Assembly: GCA_013399855.1 (NCBI GenBank)
Contig: VXAY01006827.1
Coordinates: 1,113,460-1,177,459 of the forward strand
From: Oxyruncus cristatus
Lineage: Eukaryota; Chordata; Aves; Passeriformes; Cotingidae
Length of the DNA stretch: 64,000 bases
Direction of reading: 5' to 3'
Shown one piece after another: positions 10,464 to 23,853 of this stretch (positions are counted from its first letter, which is position 1; every line of letters starts with the position of its first letter). The notes below the pieces were generated by a model. It searched no databases, was not told where the DNA came from, and worked only from the letters and a program-made list of their open reading frames with translations. The position numbers and the translations under genes were made by a program.

Positions 10464-13400
10464 CTAGAAAAGCAAACCAGAGAACTTGAGTCTAAAAATA
10501 ATCCAGGATGCAAAAAAATTGCAACACAGCCAAGATTTTCATATACTCAGAAATATTTCTACCCACAGAAGATGACAGAGGGAAATATTTTAGCTAGGAT
10601 GTGGGCTTTAATGGATATCAATAATATGATGAGCAAGCTGGGGTAAAACTGACAGTGAGGATTTAACAGAGGCTCCTACAGATACAAATATATGCTGATG
10701 CTGATAAAGGCCTGTAATTCTATTTCCTTTCCTCCAGTGGAAGGGGGGGGAAAAAAAAGATAAATCTCCCTTTAATTTTTAAGATCCACCTTCCACCTCC
10801 CAGATAAACACAACAGATCTACATCTTGCTGATAACAGTGGGGAAAGCCACTTGTCCCTCGTGGGGTGAGAAGCCACACACCTTCAGTAGGCATCACCCC
10901 AAGCTCCATGACTCCATCGGCACAAGCAGAGATCCAGTCACAGGTACCTCCTTGCACTGCAGATTTCTTAAATGCCTATCCTCACAACATTGCTGTCACA
11001 CCACACATGAGCATCAGAAAACATTTTCACCAACAGGAAGAAAAATAACAATGAAGTTCATATATTTGGCATTTGTTTTCAATTTAATGAGCTTTCAGTC
11101 TGCTGCAGTGGTTCTGTATTGTTGTCGGAAAGTAAGATAACGATGGAGACACACTCCTGCCTCTATCAAGGATCCCACTTAAAACAAAATACTTTTTAAA
11201 AAAACATTAAAATATTAATTTATCATCCAGTCCTAGTTCTGAACAACTGTAACAAAATAACTTCTACCCCACTTGCAAAACAGCTTCTTACACAGAGAGA
11301 ATGTGGCTTGAGCCTCTCTTTTGACATGAAACCTAATTTTGCCATACTCAATTCTATCCTATTATTTCTAGTTACAGGAAAACACTCGATTACTCCTTTG
11401 CCTCTGTAGCCTGCACACTACTGACACGTGTAGATAAATGTCACTTCCACATCATCACATTTGCCATCATTCTATATGAGACCCCTCAGCACCTGCAGAG
11501 TTTTATTGCTGTTATTTGGCAACTGGTCATGACACTACACCAAGCACTGCACCAATTCCATCTTGCTGCTGTAAATTAACAAAATGCTTCAATATGTTGT
11601 GCTTCTTCTTTATATCCATTAGTACCACGTCTCCTTTGTTTCCATTCTGGAAAGAACCTCACCCTCACATTCAATCTTCTAGACTTTGCTTTAATCCTCA
11701 TTTCACTTTAGTTTTGCTTTGAAGTCAGACACTCAGTGGGTAGAGGCACCACAGCACTACAAATGGATCTTTTAACTAGTTCTCATCAAACACATAAAAT
11801 AATTTGTAAGTAATGAGCTTACAGTGTAAACAACAAGCGAAAAGAATTTTTTTTTCTTTTTCTTTTTCCAGCACACAAAAAACTTGGGAAGTGTGCCCTT
11901 AAATAAACCTCCTCTTTTGAATAAACTACAATAACATTTCTAGGAGGATATCATCCTACCTCCTGCAGCACATCCTTCCTACAAAACCCAGCCAAGCGGG
12001 TTCCCTGCTCTGTAAAACGCTGGTTCTCCTGACAGGAGTCGTCCTGCTGGGCACTAACGTGCTCCCTGAGGGAATCCAACACCTCATCATACCACTGGCA
12101 ACATCATTAGCTGTGTATTTAACAGCTACAACCAGAGCTGTCACACACACATGTTAAAATGCAACACTCCCACAATGGGACGTTGTTTCAATGAAGGGAT
12201 ATAGGATGTTGCTAGAAACTTACGTCAAAACTAATGACTTATTTGTCCATATAAATAAATGTTTCAAGAAGTTGGGTTTTTTTTAAATTACACTGAGATA
12301 TCTCCATGCTCCAAATTAAGTCTTGTAAATATCAGATTACGTAGTTATACATCCATCACTTTAATCAAGTTTGTGGAATTCTGCATTATGTAAATAAAGT
12401 ACATGATACCTGAGGGTTTGCTGTATACTGTATAAATTCTAAAGATGTAACTTTCTGTAATGCAGCCATTAAATACTTAAAAATTTTCAAGAGTTAACCC
12501 GGGGCAATTACCTTTTTGTTTAATTGCTTCCTTTGATACAGCATGAAATGACATAATGAGATTTAATGGGATCATTAACCACTTCATGTTTTAATAAGCT
12601 ACTCTGTAATAAGTGACTAAACTCTTAAATATTTCATCCCGCTCAATCTTTTATTCCTAACTCCCCCAAAAGCTATTAGGACAAGCTTGCAGTCCGACCT
12701 AAAACGTGCTTCCAAAGTCAGGGCCCAATATTTTACCCCATATAACAAACAAAACCTTCACGCAAGGCAATAATGTATAAAGAAAAACAAAACTCTTCTG
12801 TCAATGGTAATAAAACTGACTCACACCTCTGAAGGCTACAGAACCAGGTGCTCTGCTGTTTCTGATCATCTGACAGAGGAAAGTACTACTGTAAAATGCA
12901 AATACTTCTTGATTTTCAACATTTTAGCACACAACTGAAAGCAAGTTGTGAACACTTTTGGAAAATAAATGCAAGTGTATTACCCCCAAACTCCTTCTAA
13001 AAGCGTCGAGGACTTCTCAAGCCTTACCAAGTGTTCAGAGAGCATCAAATATGCTGAGAAATGGACACTGCACATGTGTAAGATATTTCAGATTTAAAGA
13101 CAAATCCAGATAACTTTTTTGTTAAAGCCACATTTCTTGTTAGTTTTAAAATGCCTCCAGACACAGAAAATCCTGAAGAAGTTTATGCTTATACCTAAGC
13201 TTCAGCATTTCTTTGCAACACATAAGTGGCTTCACTCTTCCACTAAAATGCTTTTATCAGAAGCCCCGGAGAGCACCACACGGAGCCCTGTTTCTAGCTA
13301 GCTTACAACTTTATCACATGGTCATGTTAACAGATGCTTGTAGGATTACAGACATAACACCGTTTCTCTTGCAAACAACATTTCACACTTTGGGCCCCGT

Positions 13401-14169
13401 AACAAGGGATGTTTCTACAAATCTGGCTAATCTTTCATCTTATTTTGGATTTGAAGAGAGTAAATACAAGTAAAAAAGCCGCACCACCACATACTTCCCT
13501 CACTGGCTAACCCATGTTCTCCATTCATTTCCCACAGAAAACTCATGTCACGAATGTAGCAAACTATTATTTGAGGACTGTACAGCTGACTACGCTTTGG
13601 GAAAAAAATGCCATTCCAAAGAAGAATAACTCCAGCAGTAATGGTTATAGCAGCCTTTCAAATGCTGGCTGTTCAAAAGCATTCTTGGGTAACACGGCAC
13701 ACAAAACCTCACCTCACTTGCCAGCAGATACAAGCTGGAAACACCTAAAGACAAGAGTTATAAACAGATCTCATTCCCATCCTCCTTCCTAAGAGCAAAT
13801 GCTAATAAAAATTACCTAAAATGATCAAGGAACAACTTCCTTATATCTTGCTGTAGTGGGAAGTTGAGTTGGCAAGAGAATTTTTTTTTGATAATGCTTA
13901 TTTTCTTTACCAATATACCACAGATGCAGAACTACACTATTCCAACATTCATTATGGTTTTACCTTGAGTTGAAAACTGCATTTGGGTAAATGGACTGAA
14001 CAGCTTGTTGTTCCTCCTCATTTTAATGCATAAAAAAAGAATCATCATTTCTAATACCAAGGCGTGGGTTCCATTTTCCTTGTTCCTCCTTCCATCTGCA
14101 TTCGGGCCTCAGTATGATGCTTCTTCTCAGTATATTCAACTTAGTTTTGGAGTCTTTTTTTCCCTACCA

Positions 14170-14179
14170 TTTTTATTTC

Positions 14180-14213
<34 letters not shown>
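14170..14213. repeat. (CTTTT)n / poly-T tract
   Basis: A pyrimidine tract of CTTTT-like units passes into about twenty consecutive T. On the transcribed minus strand this reads as an A-rich (AAAAG)n run. No recognisable retroelement body adjoins it. Confidence 0.85.
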
Positions 14214-17200
14214 CTGGTAAGATGACCTTTGTGTTCAAAAGTAACACTCAGGTGAGAAGCAAATAGTAGAGAAATGCACAACAGACAGGACATCACCGTA
14301 CACATCTCCTATTGTGAGACTCTCAGATAATCATTTCTCCAGCTCTCAGCAGAGACTTGTTTTATTCCACCAGCAAAATTCAGCCCATCTCACATTTTCC
14401 CAGTAACAGTGTTAAATACTTTCAAAGAGACATGCTGGCCCTCGACAAGCTCAGTCCTACAAGCTTTTCTCTGCAATCCCACCGCTTAGCTTCCTTCTGT
14501 GACACCATTCTGCCCATCCACCACGCCAGCTACCCAAAAACGGTCAACTCTTCTGGACTTGGGCATGGGGAGAGCAACAAAGAACACGTCAATAACATTT
14601 TTCTGTTCTCTGTCAATCATCAACCCCTTCCACAAGGAGCTTTGTCAAGGACTAGATCCTTCCTGCAATGTATAAGGTGGTTTCAGAAGACTGAAATAAG
14701 GTAAACTTTCTCCAATAATTTAGGGAATATTCAGAGTTATTTTTGTATCTCTTGCAATAGGAATGAAGGACATATCAGGAAAGAACGGGCTGGTCCTTTT
14801 CCTACTCAGCAGCCAGAGAGGGTAGGGAAGATCTTCAGGCTGTCAGTCCCTTCCTCCCTTCTTTCCCCATGCCTCCTCCCTAAGCGTTCCTGGATTTTGA
14901 AGCTTGTCCTTCAATTAGATCACTTCAGACCAGCCTTAATCTTCAGTCTTTCTTCTTGGGGAATAGCTACTTAAGGACTGTCATATTGAATCACATCAAA
15001 CGATGACAGGGGTTGTGATCTTCCTCTACCAGTGGCCTGCAGCAGATGCTCCAAGTACTCCAGCATCTGTCCCCAGCTTTTGTACTTGGCTGTTTGAAGC
15101 TGCAGAAGACTCAAAATTTGACCCAATTCTTGTTGCATTCGATGCTGATTACAGAGGTCTGATTAGTCTAGAAAATCACATACAACTGTGATCAGCTTTA
15201 ACTGGAGCTGCCAGAAAGCAGGGAGCTCTGAGCAGACCGGCAGAAACATCCCTGTCCGTCACCACACCAAGCTCACACTTTCCTGGAAAGCCTCTGGGCT
15301 AGAAAGGCAGCAAAGACTGAATGCACTTTTTTTTTTTTTTCTTTACAATCAGTAAAATTAGTGGGAGCATAATCCTTTACATCTTTAAACTTTTTTTTTT
15401 TTTTTTAATGTGCAAACGTGCTCACTTCTTTGAGCTTATGATTTTTATATCTGGCACACAACATCTTGTCTATGGAACTCCTCTTCCCTCACACGGAGTA
15501 TTCTCCATAGCGGCCAGTCAAGCCACTGGTCTCTCCTGAACTGAAACAAGTATGCTCTGAACCTGGATTTGTTCTTTGCTTACAAGAAATAGCATCATGA
15601 AGAGGTTTTAGGCTGGTTTAGGGTTTTTTTTTCCCCCTTCCCTGAGACAATGTATTGGCCTTGCTGCAGTGTTCCTGCCAGTGATGGCCAGTTACTATTT
15701 TATAATCAAAGCATGAGTGACTTGGGCTTTCAAGAAGAATGATAGGGATTTATTCTGAGTGTTATGTGGGGAGAGGAATATTTTCAACAATACAAGTGTG
15801 CTTTGATCATCTATTTCATTTTTATTTTACTCCTGAATATTTTTTTGGTGCGCTTAGAAAGCTATGCCTCTAAAAATGTCTTTCTCAAACTCTGGAATTA
15901 AGAGCTGATAATTGTCCCTCTTGTTGCAATTGTACACTGATGTGATAAACCATGTACATTATCAGCAAAACAAATGTTTTTTGTAATCCAATAAAGCAAA
16001 GTCCACGCTTACTCCAGAAGAACAAACATTTTTGCTTGGGAAGTTCGCTTTGCTTTTAAACTAGAAAATAATCATGTTGCCATTTAAACCCTCACAGTAC
16101 AGCTGATGTTCATTTAGCTTTGCTAAAAGCACTGGGCTTGCCTGGCAGTGAAAATTTCTCATTCAAAATCTCTCTCAGCTGATAAAGATCTGTATTTGTA
16201 CATAAAAACCACAGGAAAGTATACAAGTTTTCCTATGTGGTAGTTAAACTTTGCTAACGCAGGGACTCCAAAAAAATAAAATTCTGGAGCGCAACCATGG
16301 AAACAACAAAAAAATGGGAATTCAGCTATGGCTTTTCTGGCATTTGTGAATCTTTCCATGACAGCACTACAAATCGTGGATTTTGAATGCACAATAGGCT
16401 TATTGTTTCATGCTGTTGCTTTCTCCCCCAACTGGTTGAAAAACCCAAGGCATAACCAAACACCAGTGTGGAGCACGGTAAAGGAAGAAGTTAAACTTTC
16501 AGAACAGATGGAACTTTTTATGCAATTAGCACTTCAGCGGCTGCATGGGCAGGAGCTAAAGCTGGTCAAGGGAAGCTGAATCAATATATCCATATGATGC
16601 TTTTCCCCACATGACTCCAGAGCATTACGAAATTTTACCAGCGGCACAGAATTAATTGAAACAAAACAAAAAGCTTGTATTTATTTGAAATTAACGGTTT
16701 CGAAAGGAAGATTTGTGGTCTCTTTAGTACTTGGAAACAAGTTAACACCCAAAACAGGGATGTGCAGATAATGCAGAACATCTCATCTGTTGACTGATCA
16801 CAGACACTTTGTTAGCCAGCTTCTAAGTGTCTGCTGGAGAGGATACTCTCAACATTCTCATCAGCACTCGAAACCTTGACTTATCTCCTAATCCTACCAG
16901 CAGCACATTTCAGCAGCCACTTACGAATGCACTGCCACTACTGTGTGAATCATTTCCCACAACACATGGCTGTCTATCTGGAGCCCACTCTTTCCCTTTC
17001 CTGCGCTTCCACTTCCAGCAGCACCACTGCACTCGTTTGTTATCTGTGATTGCTACACGGCTCTGTCAGGGCAGCCAGCTCCCCTCGGTGAGCTCTGCCA
17101 GGGTGGACAAGGATCAGCAGCTTCCCTTTGCTTTCCAGGTGGTAGTGAAAGAGAGCAACCACTGCTTGTTAAACACCATGGCCAGGCTGAAGTGTACGTA

Positions 17201-18810
17201 CTGCAAAGTGCCAAACCTTCCACAGTCACTCGCCTTCGCAGGGCAGTGGCTCCAAAAAGGACTTCTACAGAACTGCAAGATGAGCAGTCTCTTTTTCTGA
17301 GCTTCACTATTTTCAGTCTCTTTGTCTCCCTCTTTCTAGATGAAGGAACAATATAAATACCCAACTTTCAAGTCAGCTCCCCAAAAAGGCTGCTGCAGTG
17401 TGTTATTCATGATTCCCTTCCCGCTGCTCCAGTGCTGACCAGACAATGCATCAGCTGTGTGAAAAACAGCTCGTTCTTTTTGACTGTCTTTGCCCAGAAT
17501 GTGCCAGCCATAGATATGCCAGCTATGTGGGTGTTAGGCCATGTCCTGCACTACAGCTGAAGTGCCACTCTAGCACTGAGCCAACAAAGGCATCAGGTGA
17601 CTGGGCACAGCCTATGCTGGGCTAATACCACCTTCTGCCTGCAATGCCCTACCCCTCATAGCTCAGGCACTCCAGCAGGCTGCTGGTCTCACACAAGTAC
17701 AGTGCTCCTGGTGCATCACACAGCCTGTTCAAATGGCTGCTCTGTGCCACACCTGCACACCCTTACAGAGAAAAAAGCGTGCGTGGCTACTTATAGGCAC
17801 TCTCGTTGGAAGAGCCAGAGGATCAATCAGCAGATTTTACATTAAGAGCTGCCTGACAGTATGATGGTTCTATGATTCTCAATATTATGATTATAAAAGC
17901 CAGGGTTCATTGCCCCAGAGATCAGTGGGTACCATTTTCAGATGGCACAGCTGGTGGAGTTACTCACGCTCCTACCTCTAGTCCCAGAACAATTCTTGTG
18001 ACAGGCAGGCTTATTCTGGGGGGAGAGGAGGAAGTCCAGGGAACAGGTGTGCCTGCAGGATCAGTGCTGGGTAACATTAAGCTTGTAGTAATACCTGACA
18101 CTGGCTCCAGAGGCCCTTCTGTCCCCTCACTAGATGGTTCTGGCCCTCGCTCTCAGTTACACAACCAACAAGGTTGTTGTGCTGTTCTACACAACACAAC
18201 CCTGAAGCAGTGCAAGCATAAATAAAAAGGTGGGATGGCAGGAGAAGGCTGGAAGACACTTTCACACCAAAGCCACAGCATCACACAGCTGCATCCAACA
18301 GAAACTTTCTCATTCTTCACAGTTCACTGCAATCACAATCAAGAATTGTGTACATTTCTGCTTCACTTTAAATGTTGAAAATATCCAGCAGCATTTACTG
18401 TGTTGCATAATCATGTTCAGATTATACAGACATGTAGCCTTGTCACATAATGCTGTTAATTTTCTTCATCCAATTAGAGGTCCTTGCAGTAAACAATTTT
18501 TAGTAGTGAACTTTTGAATCTCCGTTGAAGACTGTGTGTTTGCTAAGAAGAGAAACAAATTTATGATACTTGGCATCACTGCCAACCTGAGAAGTTTGTG
18601 TTCATGGCTAATCCCAAAGACAGGAGGGAAAACAAAAAAAGACACTTCCCCTCTTTTAGGCTTAATGAACCAACTAATAAATTCCCATTCTAAGGCTAAT
18701 CAGAAGCCACGTCCAAGCAGTTAGTCAGAGAAGTCCCCAAGACAAAGAAATACAAATAATACTAATTAGAAGGAATTAACTTACTGTTGCCCTAAGCTGT
18801 AAAGGGAGCC

Positions 18811-18842
<32 letters not shown>

Positions 18843-18845
18843 TAA
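18811..18845. repeat. Compound (TA)n-(AAAT)n microsatellite
   Basis: About ten TA units at 18811-18832 run directly into three AAAT units. It is a likely polymorphic intronic marker. Confidence 0.9.
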
Positions 18846-19461
18846 GAACATAAGAACAGTCAGAGTATAGATGGAGGCACCAGTGTGAAGCACAAGAAAG
18901 AACTAATGGAAGAAAAATCCCAGAAATCTTCAGCTTCCTGGCAGCCTCCTACCCTGCCACACACGCAAAGCTTCATTTGGGAAATAAATTCTAGCATCAC
19001 TTCCTCCTCCTGCCTCACAGCCACAGAAACAGCCTTCTTTTTTAATAAAACAAATGCAGTTCCAAAAAAAAAAGAAACTCCCTGTAAACTCTTGTAATTC
19101 TCCGCACTACTCAAATACTCCACATCCACTCTTACAATTGCAATCACAGAAGTGCTGCGATGTTTGTGTGGCATCCTAAATAATGGGAAATTAAGAGCTG
19201 GATTCTGATTCTTAGCCAATAGTGTGCACTGCAACTGAACAAGGAAGTCTAGAAATGACTGTGCTGTGACAGCTTCTGGCTTGCAGTACCTAAAGCAAAC
19301 CAACCAGACTATAACCCACGCCAAGTCCTTTCACATGTACTACGTGCACAGTTACACATGTACTGAATTCTGTGCCAATGACTCGCCATAATCAGCTCAA
19401 TGGGTATTTTCAGTGTGTTAACTAAACTACAGAAGTAAGCTCTGGCAGGGAACAGACCATC

Positions 19462-19532
19462 CCTCTCCCCTGGATTTGAACTGAGGACATAAGGGTTTGC
19501 AGTTAAAGACTTAAACCCTGCAAGATTAGACC
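19462..19532 (-). pseudogene. Degenerate tRNA-Cys(GCA)-like relic
   Basis: On the minus strand, TTTAACTGCAAACC (19494-19507) resembles the anticodon arm of nuclear tRNA-Cys, with GCA at 19500-19498. After the normal tRNA spacing it is followed by AGTTCAAATCC (19472-19482), close to the pol III B-box and T-loop consensus. The 5' half is much weaker, the T-stem pairs at only about three of five positions, and the acceptor stem is not preserved. It could be an old tRNA pseudogene, the head of an ancient tRNA-derived SINE, or chance. It lies 107 nt past the donor of coding exon 3 and in the same orientation as EHBP1. Confidence 0.35.
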
Positions 19533-19639
19533 TCGTGTTTATAATCTGACATTTCCAGACAGAATTTTTCATATGTTGTTTATATTGTTTATATATGAAA
19601 TAGTAGAGATTATGCTTTCAAAAAAAAACCCAAACATAC

Positions 19640-19735
19640 CTTGAAGAGAGTCACAGTAATTTCAACATTTTCAGGTACAGGCCACACCACTACCCCACGG
19701 TATGGGTTCTTGATTCCAGGCTGCCAGCTGTGAGC
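19640..19735 (-). CDS. EHBP1: EHBP1 coding exon 3 (residues 55-86)
   Basis: This 96-nt, phase 0-0 exon encodes 32 residues, starting AHSWQPGIKNPYRGVVVW and ending ENVEITVTLFK. This is the core of the N-terminal C2-type domain of EHBP1 and is almost invariant between EHBP1 and its paralogue EHBP1L1. Residues such as VVVWPVPENVEI and the ending LFK favour EHBP1. The acceptor is a pyrimidine-rich tract ending TTTAG next to 19735. The donor is AAG|GTATGT with GT at 19639-19638. Being a multiple of three, its loss would keep frame but remove central strands of the domain. Confidence 0.96.
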
Positions 19736-21459
19736 CTAAAGGAAGAAAAGAAACACTTGTCTCAAAGCCATTATAAAAGTGCTGACTCAACTCCCACAGG
19801 ACCCCAGGCATGTAGGTAGAAGTAATACATCACTGACTCCAAAAAGGTCATATTCTTATATGTATGGCTCTACTGAACACTACAAAGGACATGATTAGGA
19901 ATGACAGTAAGGAAATTCAGACCACCAGCAGGCTTTTTTTTTCCTCCACTGTACTAAAACTGTTCCTCACAAGGTCCTAAACTCTGCATTTTTATTACAT
20001 AGAACAGGTCAGCATACTCAGAGCCTTGCAAAAGTTAAAGCTGTAAGGTGTCAGGACTTCTGTAGCAAGCTGAGCTTTATTTTGTGTAAAGCACATACTG
20101 CAGACTTAATCACATTTACACCTAAACAGAAGTTTTATCTCAGAAAAGAAAAGTGAAAACAATGACTTCTAATGCTACTAAGACATTTAAGTTTTTAAGA
20201 ATTAACATGCTGCAGTACCTACACCTAGAAAAGATAAAAAACCCAACAGTTATATAGACTGAGAACTTGTCTAGCTTTGAGTATCAGTATGGCTAGTCCC
20301 AAAACACACCATGTGTGAGCATTTCTGGTTTGGAACATGTATGCCTTTTTCCAAGCTCAACTTAAATCTATTTTGTCATGCTGTAAGACAAATAAGGGAA
20401 GGATGTTACTGTGCAAGTAACAGTAACAGAGCAGGTGTATTATTAGAAACTTGTGAAAGTTTCATCAGGAAATAATGTCCAATCTATTTACCGTTATCTG
20501 AAGCCAATCAACTTGGCTTTTTTCTTTTTTTAGTTCTAGAGAATCACCCATCACAATTTCATACAAGGAAGGACAAAGGGAGAGGCAGAGGAGTTGGGAA
20601 GAGATATGAGCTCAGGAATGGGGAAAGTGCTGGGAAAATACAGTCTGCACAGACACCAGAGAGCCCTACCTGCCTCCACAGCTTCATAAGCACAGGGCAC
20701 TCATTTCCATCCCAGTATTTTTATTTTCTTGCCAAACATTGCCAGCTCTCCGGTAGTTTTATCAAAAATTTTTCCAGCTTTCCTGTTCTGCCTGAAACCC
20801 GAGCTCCCAAAGATGCCTTATTAGATCAGAAATTTCAGTAAGCGCTTTGTGTGCTTGCAGAGTAACAACTTGGGGCATCTACAAAAAAAGCAATTTTTAA
20901 AAACAGCAACTTGAAAGAACCCGATTTCTAACTCCATGAATATCAACTCCTCCTCCATATAGGAGCAGTCCATCCTCTTTCCAGATACCAATTTTCACAA
21001 AACTAACAGGAGCTCAAGGTCTGTCTGAAACCTGTGCTTTCCTGCTGGTTTTGGCCAATACTGACAATTATGACAAACTTTTGCTGTCCAAGGTCCAGGC
21101 ACTGCCAGCCCGCTCAGCTGAGAATCACTTTTTCCATCTATTAAAAAAAAAAACAAAACAACAAACACCTAGAAAATAAGCATTCGCTGGTACAGTCAAC
21201 GCTTCACTTCAAGCCCTTTATCAGCATTTCCACCCACCAGGAAAGTCAGTGAGACACAATAAACACAAACGGATATATGTGTTTTTCTGTCACGGAAAGC
21301 AACAACCAGGAGACAAGCCCCAGCTAATGAGCTCTTAAAGCAAAGCTGTTCTGTGATCACGAATGTTATTATGTCCTCCTCTGGCTTTGAAAAATAAACT
21401 CTGTATCACACAAACAGCATGACAGAAAAAGATACCATCAAAACAATGTCTGAGTTGTT

Positions 21460-21511
21460 GGGAAGGAGAAAGGGAAAGGGGAAGGAAAAGGGGGAGAAAG
21501 ACAGAGGAGGG
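21460..21511 (+). repeat. Purine-rich (G/A) tract
   Basis: Fifty-one of 52 bases are purines (one C at 21502), with several GGGAAA-like units. The minus strand, which is the EHBP1 sense strand, is therefore a long C/T run that looks like an extended polypyrimidine tract. Such tracts can form triplex DNA. Confidence 0.8.
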
Positions 21512-23787
21512 TAATTTGAAATTAAGATGCAGACTGCTATTCTAACGCAACATTTCTCATGTCAGGCACCTCTATGCTGCAGTTTCTTGAAGTTACATCT
21601 GGCCTATGTCAAAAAACCTTTTCAACTCCCAAATTACAAGCCTTGACTTTAACACATGAGCTGGATCAGGCCACCCCTGCAGGTGACAGGGAACTGCTAT
21701 CAGGGCTCAGCCAAGACAAGGTCCTGCACCTGCACAGTACGCTTTCTAATCCTCACCTCTAACTCCATATCCCCTTGGGTTTTGCCTTCCAGGCCCCCTT
21801 TTTCCTCCTTTGCTATAAGTCTTCACCAGCCATCTCCCATTGTCTCGGAAGTCAAGGCAAGAGCAGCTAAGCAGAAGTGACTGCCAGCAGCGGGTGCCTC
21901 ACCCACAGCCCTCCCCTTGCCTGGCTCGTCTCCTAGACCTGAGGGATGAGAGCCATGGTCTGGAAGCAGAAGCAGAAGTGCTCTGTTGCATCTCAAGGCA
22001 AAAGGCAACTCTTCCCTTTTGACTGCCAGTAGAAAATGAGAGGAGACAATACAGCAGGAAAGCTCTTTTAAATCAGGAAACAGGAGCTACAGGAGGGGCT
22101 GCTGAAGTACCCTATAAATAGAGTAGGGCTGCGAATGACATAGTCCAACCTACGGTGCTGCTCTGGCACAAAAGTGATGACTGGCAGAGGGGGAAATCTC
22201 TTACAGAAAGGCTGTGGAGGTGAGCCTACTGACTCGCAGGGGCACTTCAGGCTATCCAGTTCGGAGATTCTTTTTCTCTCTTTAAAACAACAACAGTTAC
22301 AATCCAGACAGCCAACTTTGCAATCCACCACCTGTGATGTGAACATCACAACTGTCCAGTTCAGGTAGAGGAGAAAAGACAGACTTGGTATTACATTATT
22401 TCAAGAGCCTACGCTTACAAATGCTTCATCTTCTTTCTGCCTTCTTCAGTACCACCTTGCCTCATCCTGCCTCTGTTGTCCAGGACAATTGCATGTTACT
22501 TTTCTGTAAGATCCTGGAGCTGACAATAATATTTTGAGCCTGCTGAAAATTATGAAACGGTTTATATTTCTGAATCAAAAATACGTCCTTATAGCCAAGC
22601 TGTCAATATTGGTTTTTAAAAGCAAAAGCCACCAGAAACAGACCTACCATTATTCCTCACCTGCAGACCCAAGACTGGCTTCGTTGTGAGCCAGCGAACT
22701 GCTGATTTTCTTTTCCTGATAAATTTTTTGCCAGCTGGCTTTGATCAGACCAGCTCTGCTACTTGTCTGTGTGACAGGCCGCTCAGGGCACAAGAAGCAA
22801 GCAGGAGCTCGACTGGCTCCAACAGTGCTTAGGGTAGCTCAGCTTGTAAGGGTAATCCCTCTTCTTCAGTGTTATCCAGGGCAGAACACTTAGACAGGAA
22901 AAGAAAAAAATAAATAACTGAAGAGGAAGAGCTGACATTAAGCAGCCAGATCCTTCATCTGGTGCCTCCAGCATGGCTTTTGAAGGCTGAGGATTGCTCC
23001 AATTTGCTCTGTGTAACGAGTCCCACCAAAGCCATCCGGGGACAGCCAGAGCTCAGTACGACCTGGCTGCTAGTGGACCTAACTGGAAAAAGAATAGACT
23101 GGGAAAAGCTGCTAATTCCCCCACACCAGAGGAAACCTACGGGCAGTTTGTGAATGGCTTCTTCTTTCTCTTCTGTACCACAATTCAGTATCACAAAGGG
23201 AGACAAATTAAAGACCATACTCCAGACTACAGCTTGCATCCCCATGATCATCTTGAAACCACTGTGCTTGGCCCACCAGTTAAAGAGGCTGGGCACCAGA
23301 ACAACATTCCTGCCCTGGGATGCAGTCCAAAAAACCCAGCACGTGCCAAAGAGGAAAGTTCAAAGCCTTGGAAACTCCAGGCAGCCTTTGATCAACTCAT
23401 TGCTGTCAGTTCCCCTTTAGAGCAGACAAGGAACCCAGCAGCTTCCCCCAGGTCTTCCCATGAATGTCTTCAATTCATCAGCATGCATATGTGTTACAAC
23501 TGTAATTATGCATCTGTGTGCATATGCATTACTGCTAAACAGCTACAGAAAGACTGTGAGCTTGGAAAATGAGCAAAAAACCTCATCTTCACCACAGATT
23601 CTGTAGCACTGGGCTAACTGTTCAAGCTTAATTTCACACATTCATGACACGTTCCTTAAATATTCATGCTGTTACTTTCGCCAGATCTTGCCTCATTCAC
23701 CGTCCACAATAGATGATGCTCAGATAATGAGCTTCTTCCCCTTCTTCTCATCAAGCAGTCTCTGACATTACCTAGAATGCTTCTTAT

Positions 23788-23853
23788 CAAAAACCCCCAA
23801 CCAACCAAACAAAAAACCCATCAAACCTCAGGCAAACAAACAAACAAACAAAT
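23788..23853. repeat. A/C-rich tract ending in (CAAA)n
   Basis: CCAA and CAAA units are interspersed with C-runs, ending in about five tandem CAAA units. The EHBP1 sense strand reads T/G-rich. Similar tracts occur at 576-602, 25245-25340, 29324-29471 and 56168-56222. Confidence 0.8.

Larger units (their letters stand above)
10464..19639 (-). other. EHBP1: EHBP1 intron between coding exons 3 and 4
   Basis: This is a 9,176-bp intron bounded by GT at 19639-19638 and AG at 10465-10464. I see no additional exon. It contains a T-rich (CTTTT)n tract (14170-14213), a (TA)n-(AAAT)n microsatellite (18811-18845), short T-runs near 15325-15406, and the tRNA-like relic at about 19462-19532. Open frames of about 157 codons at 16827-17300 (+) and 154 codons at 18860-19324 (-) have no recognisable domains. 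Confidence 0.9.

Noticed and set aside
17820..17890. Possible CR1 3' tail (TTCTATGATTCT near 17867-17878)
   Set aside because: Only the short terminal-like motif matches; the preceding sequence does not follow the CR1 3' end convincingly.
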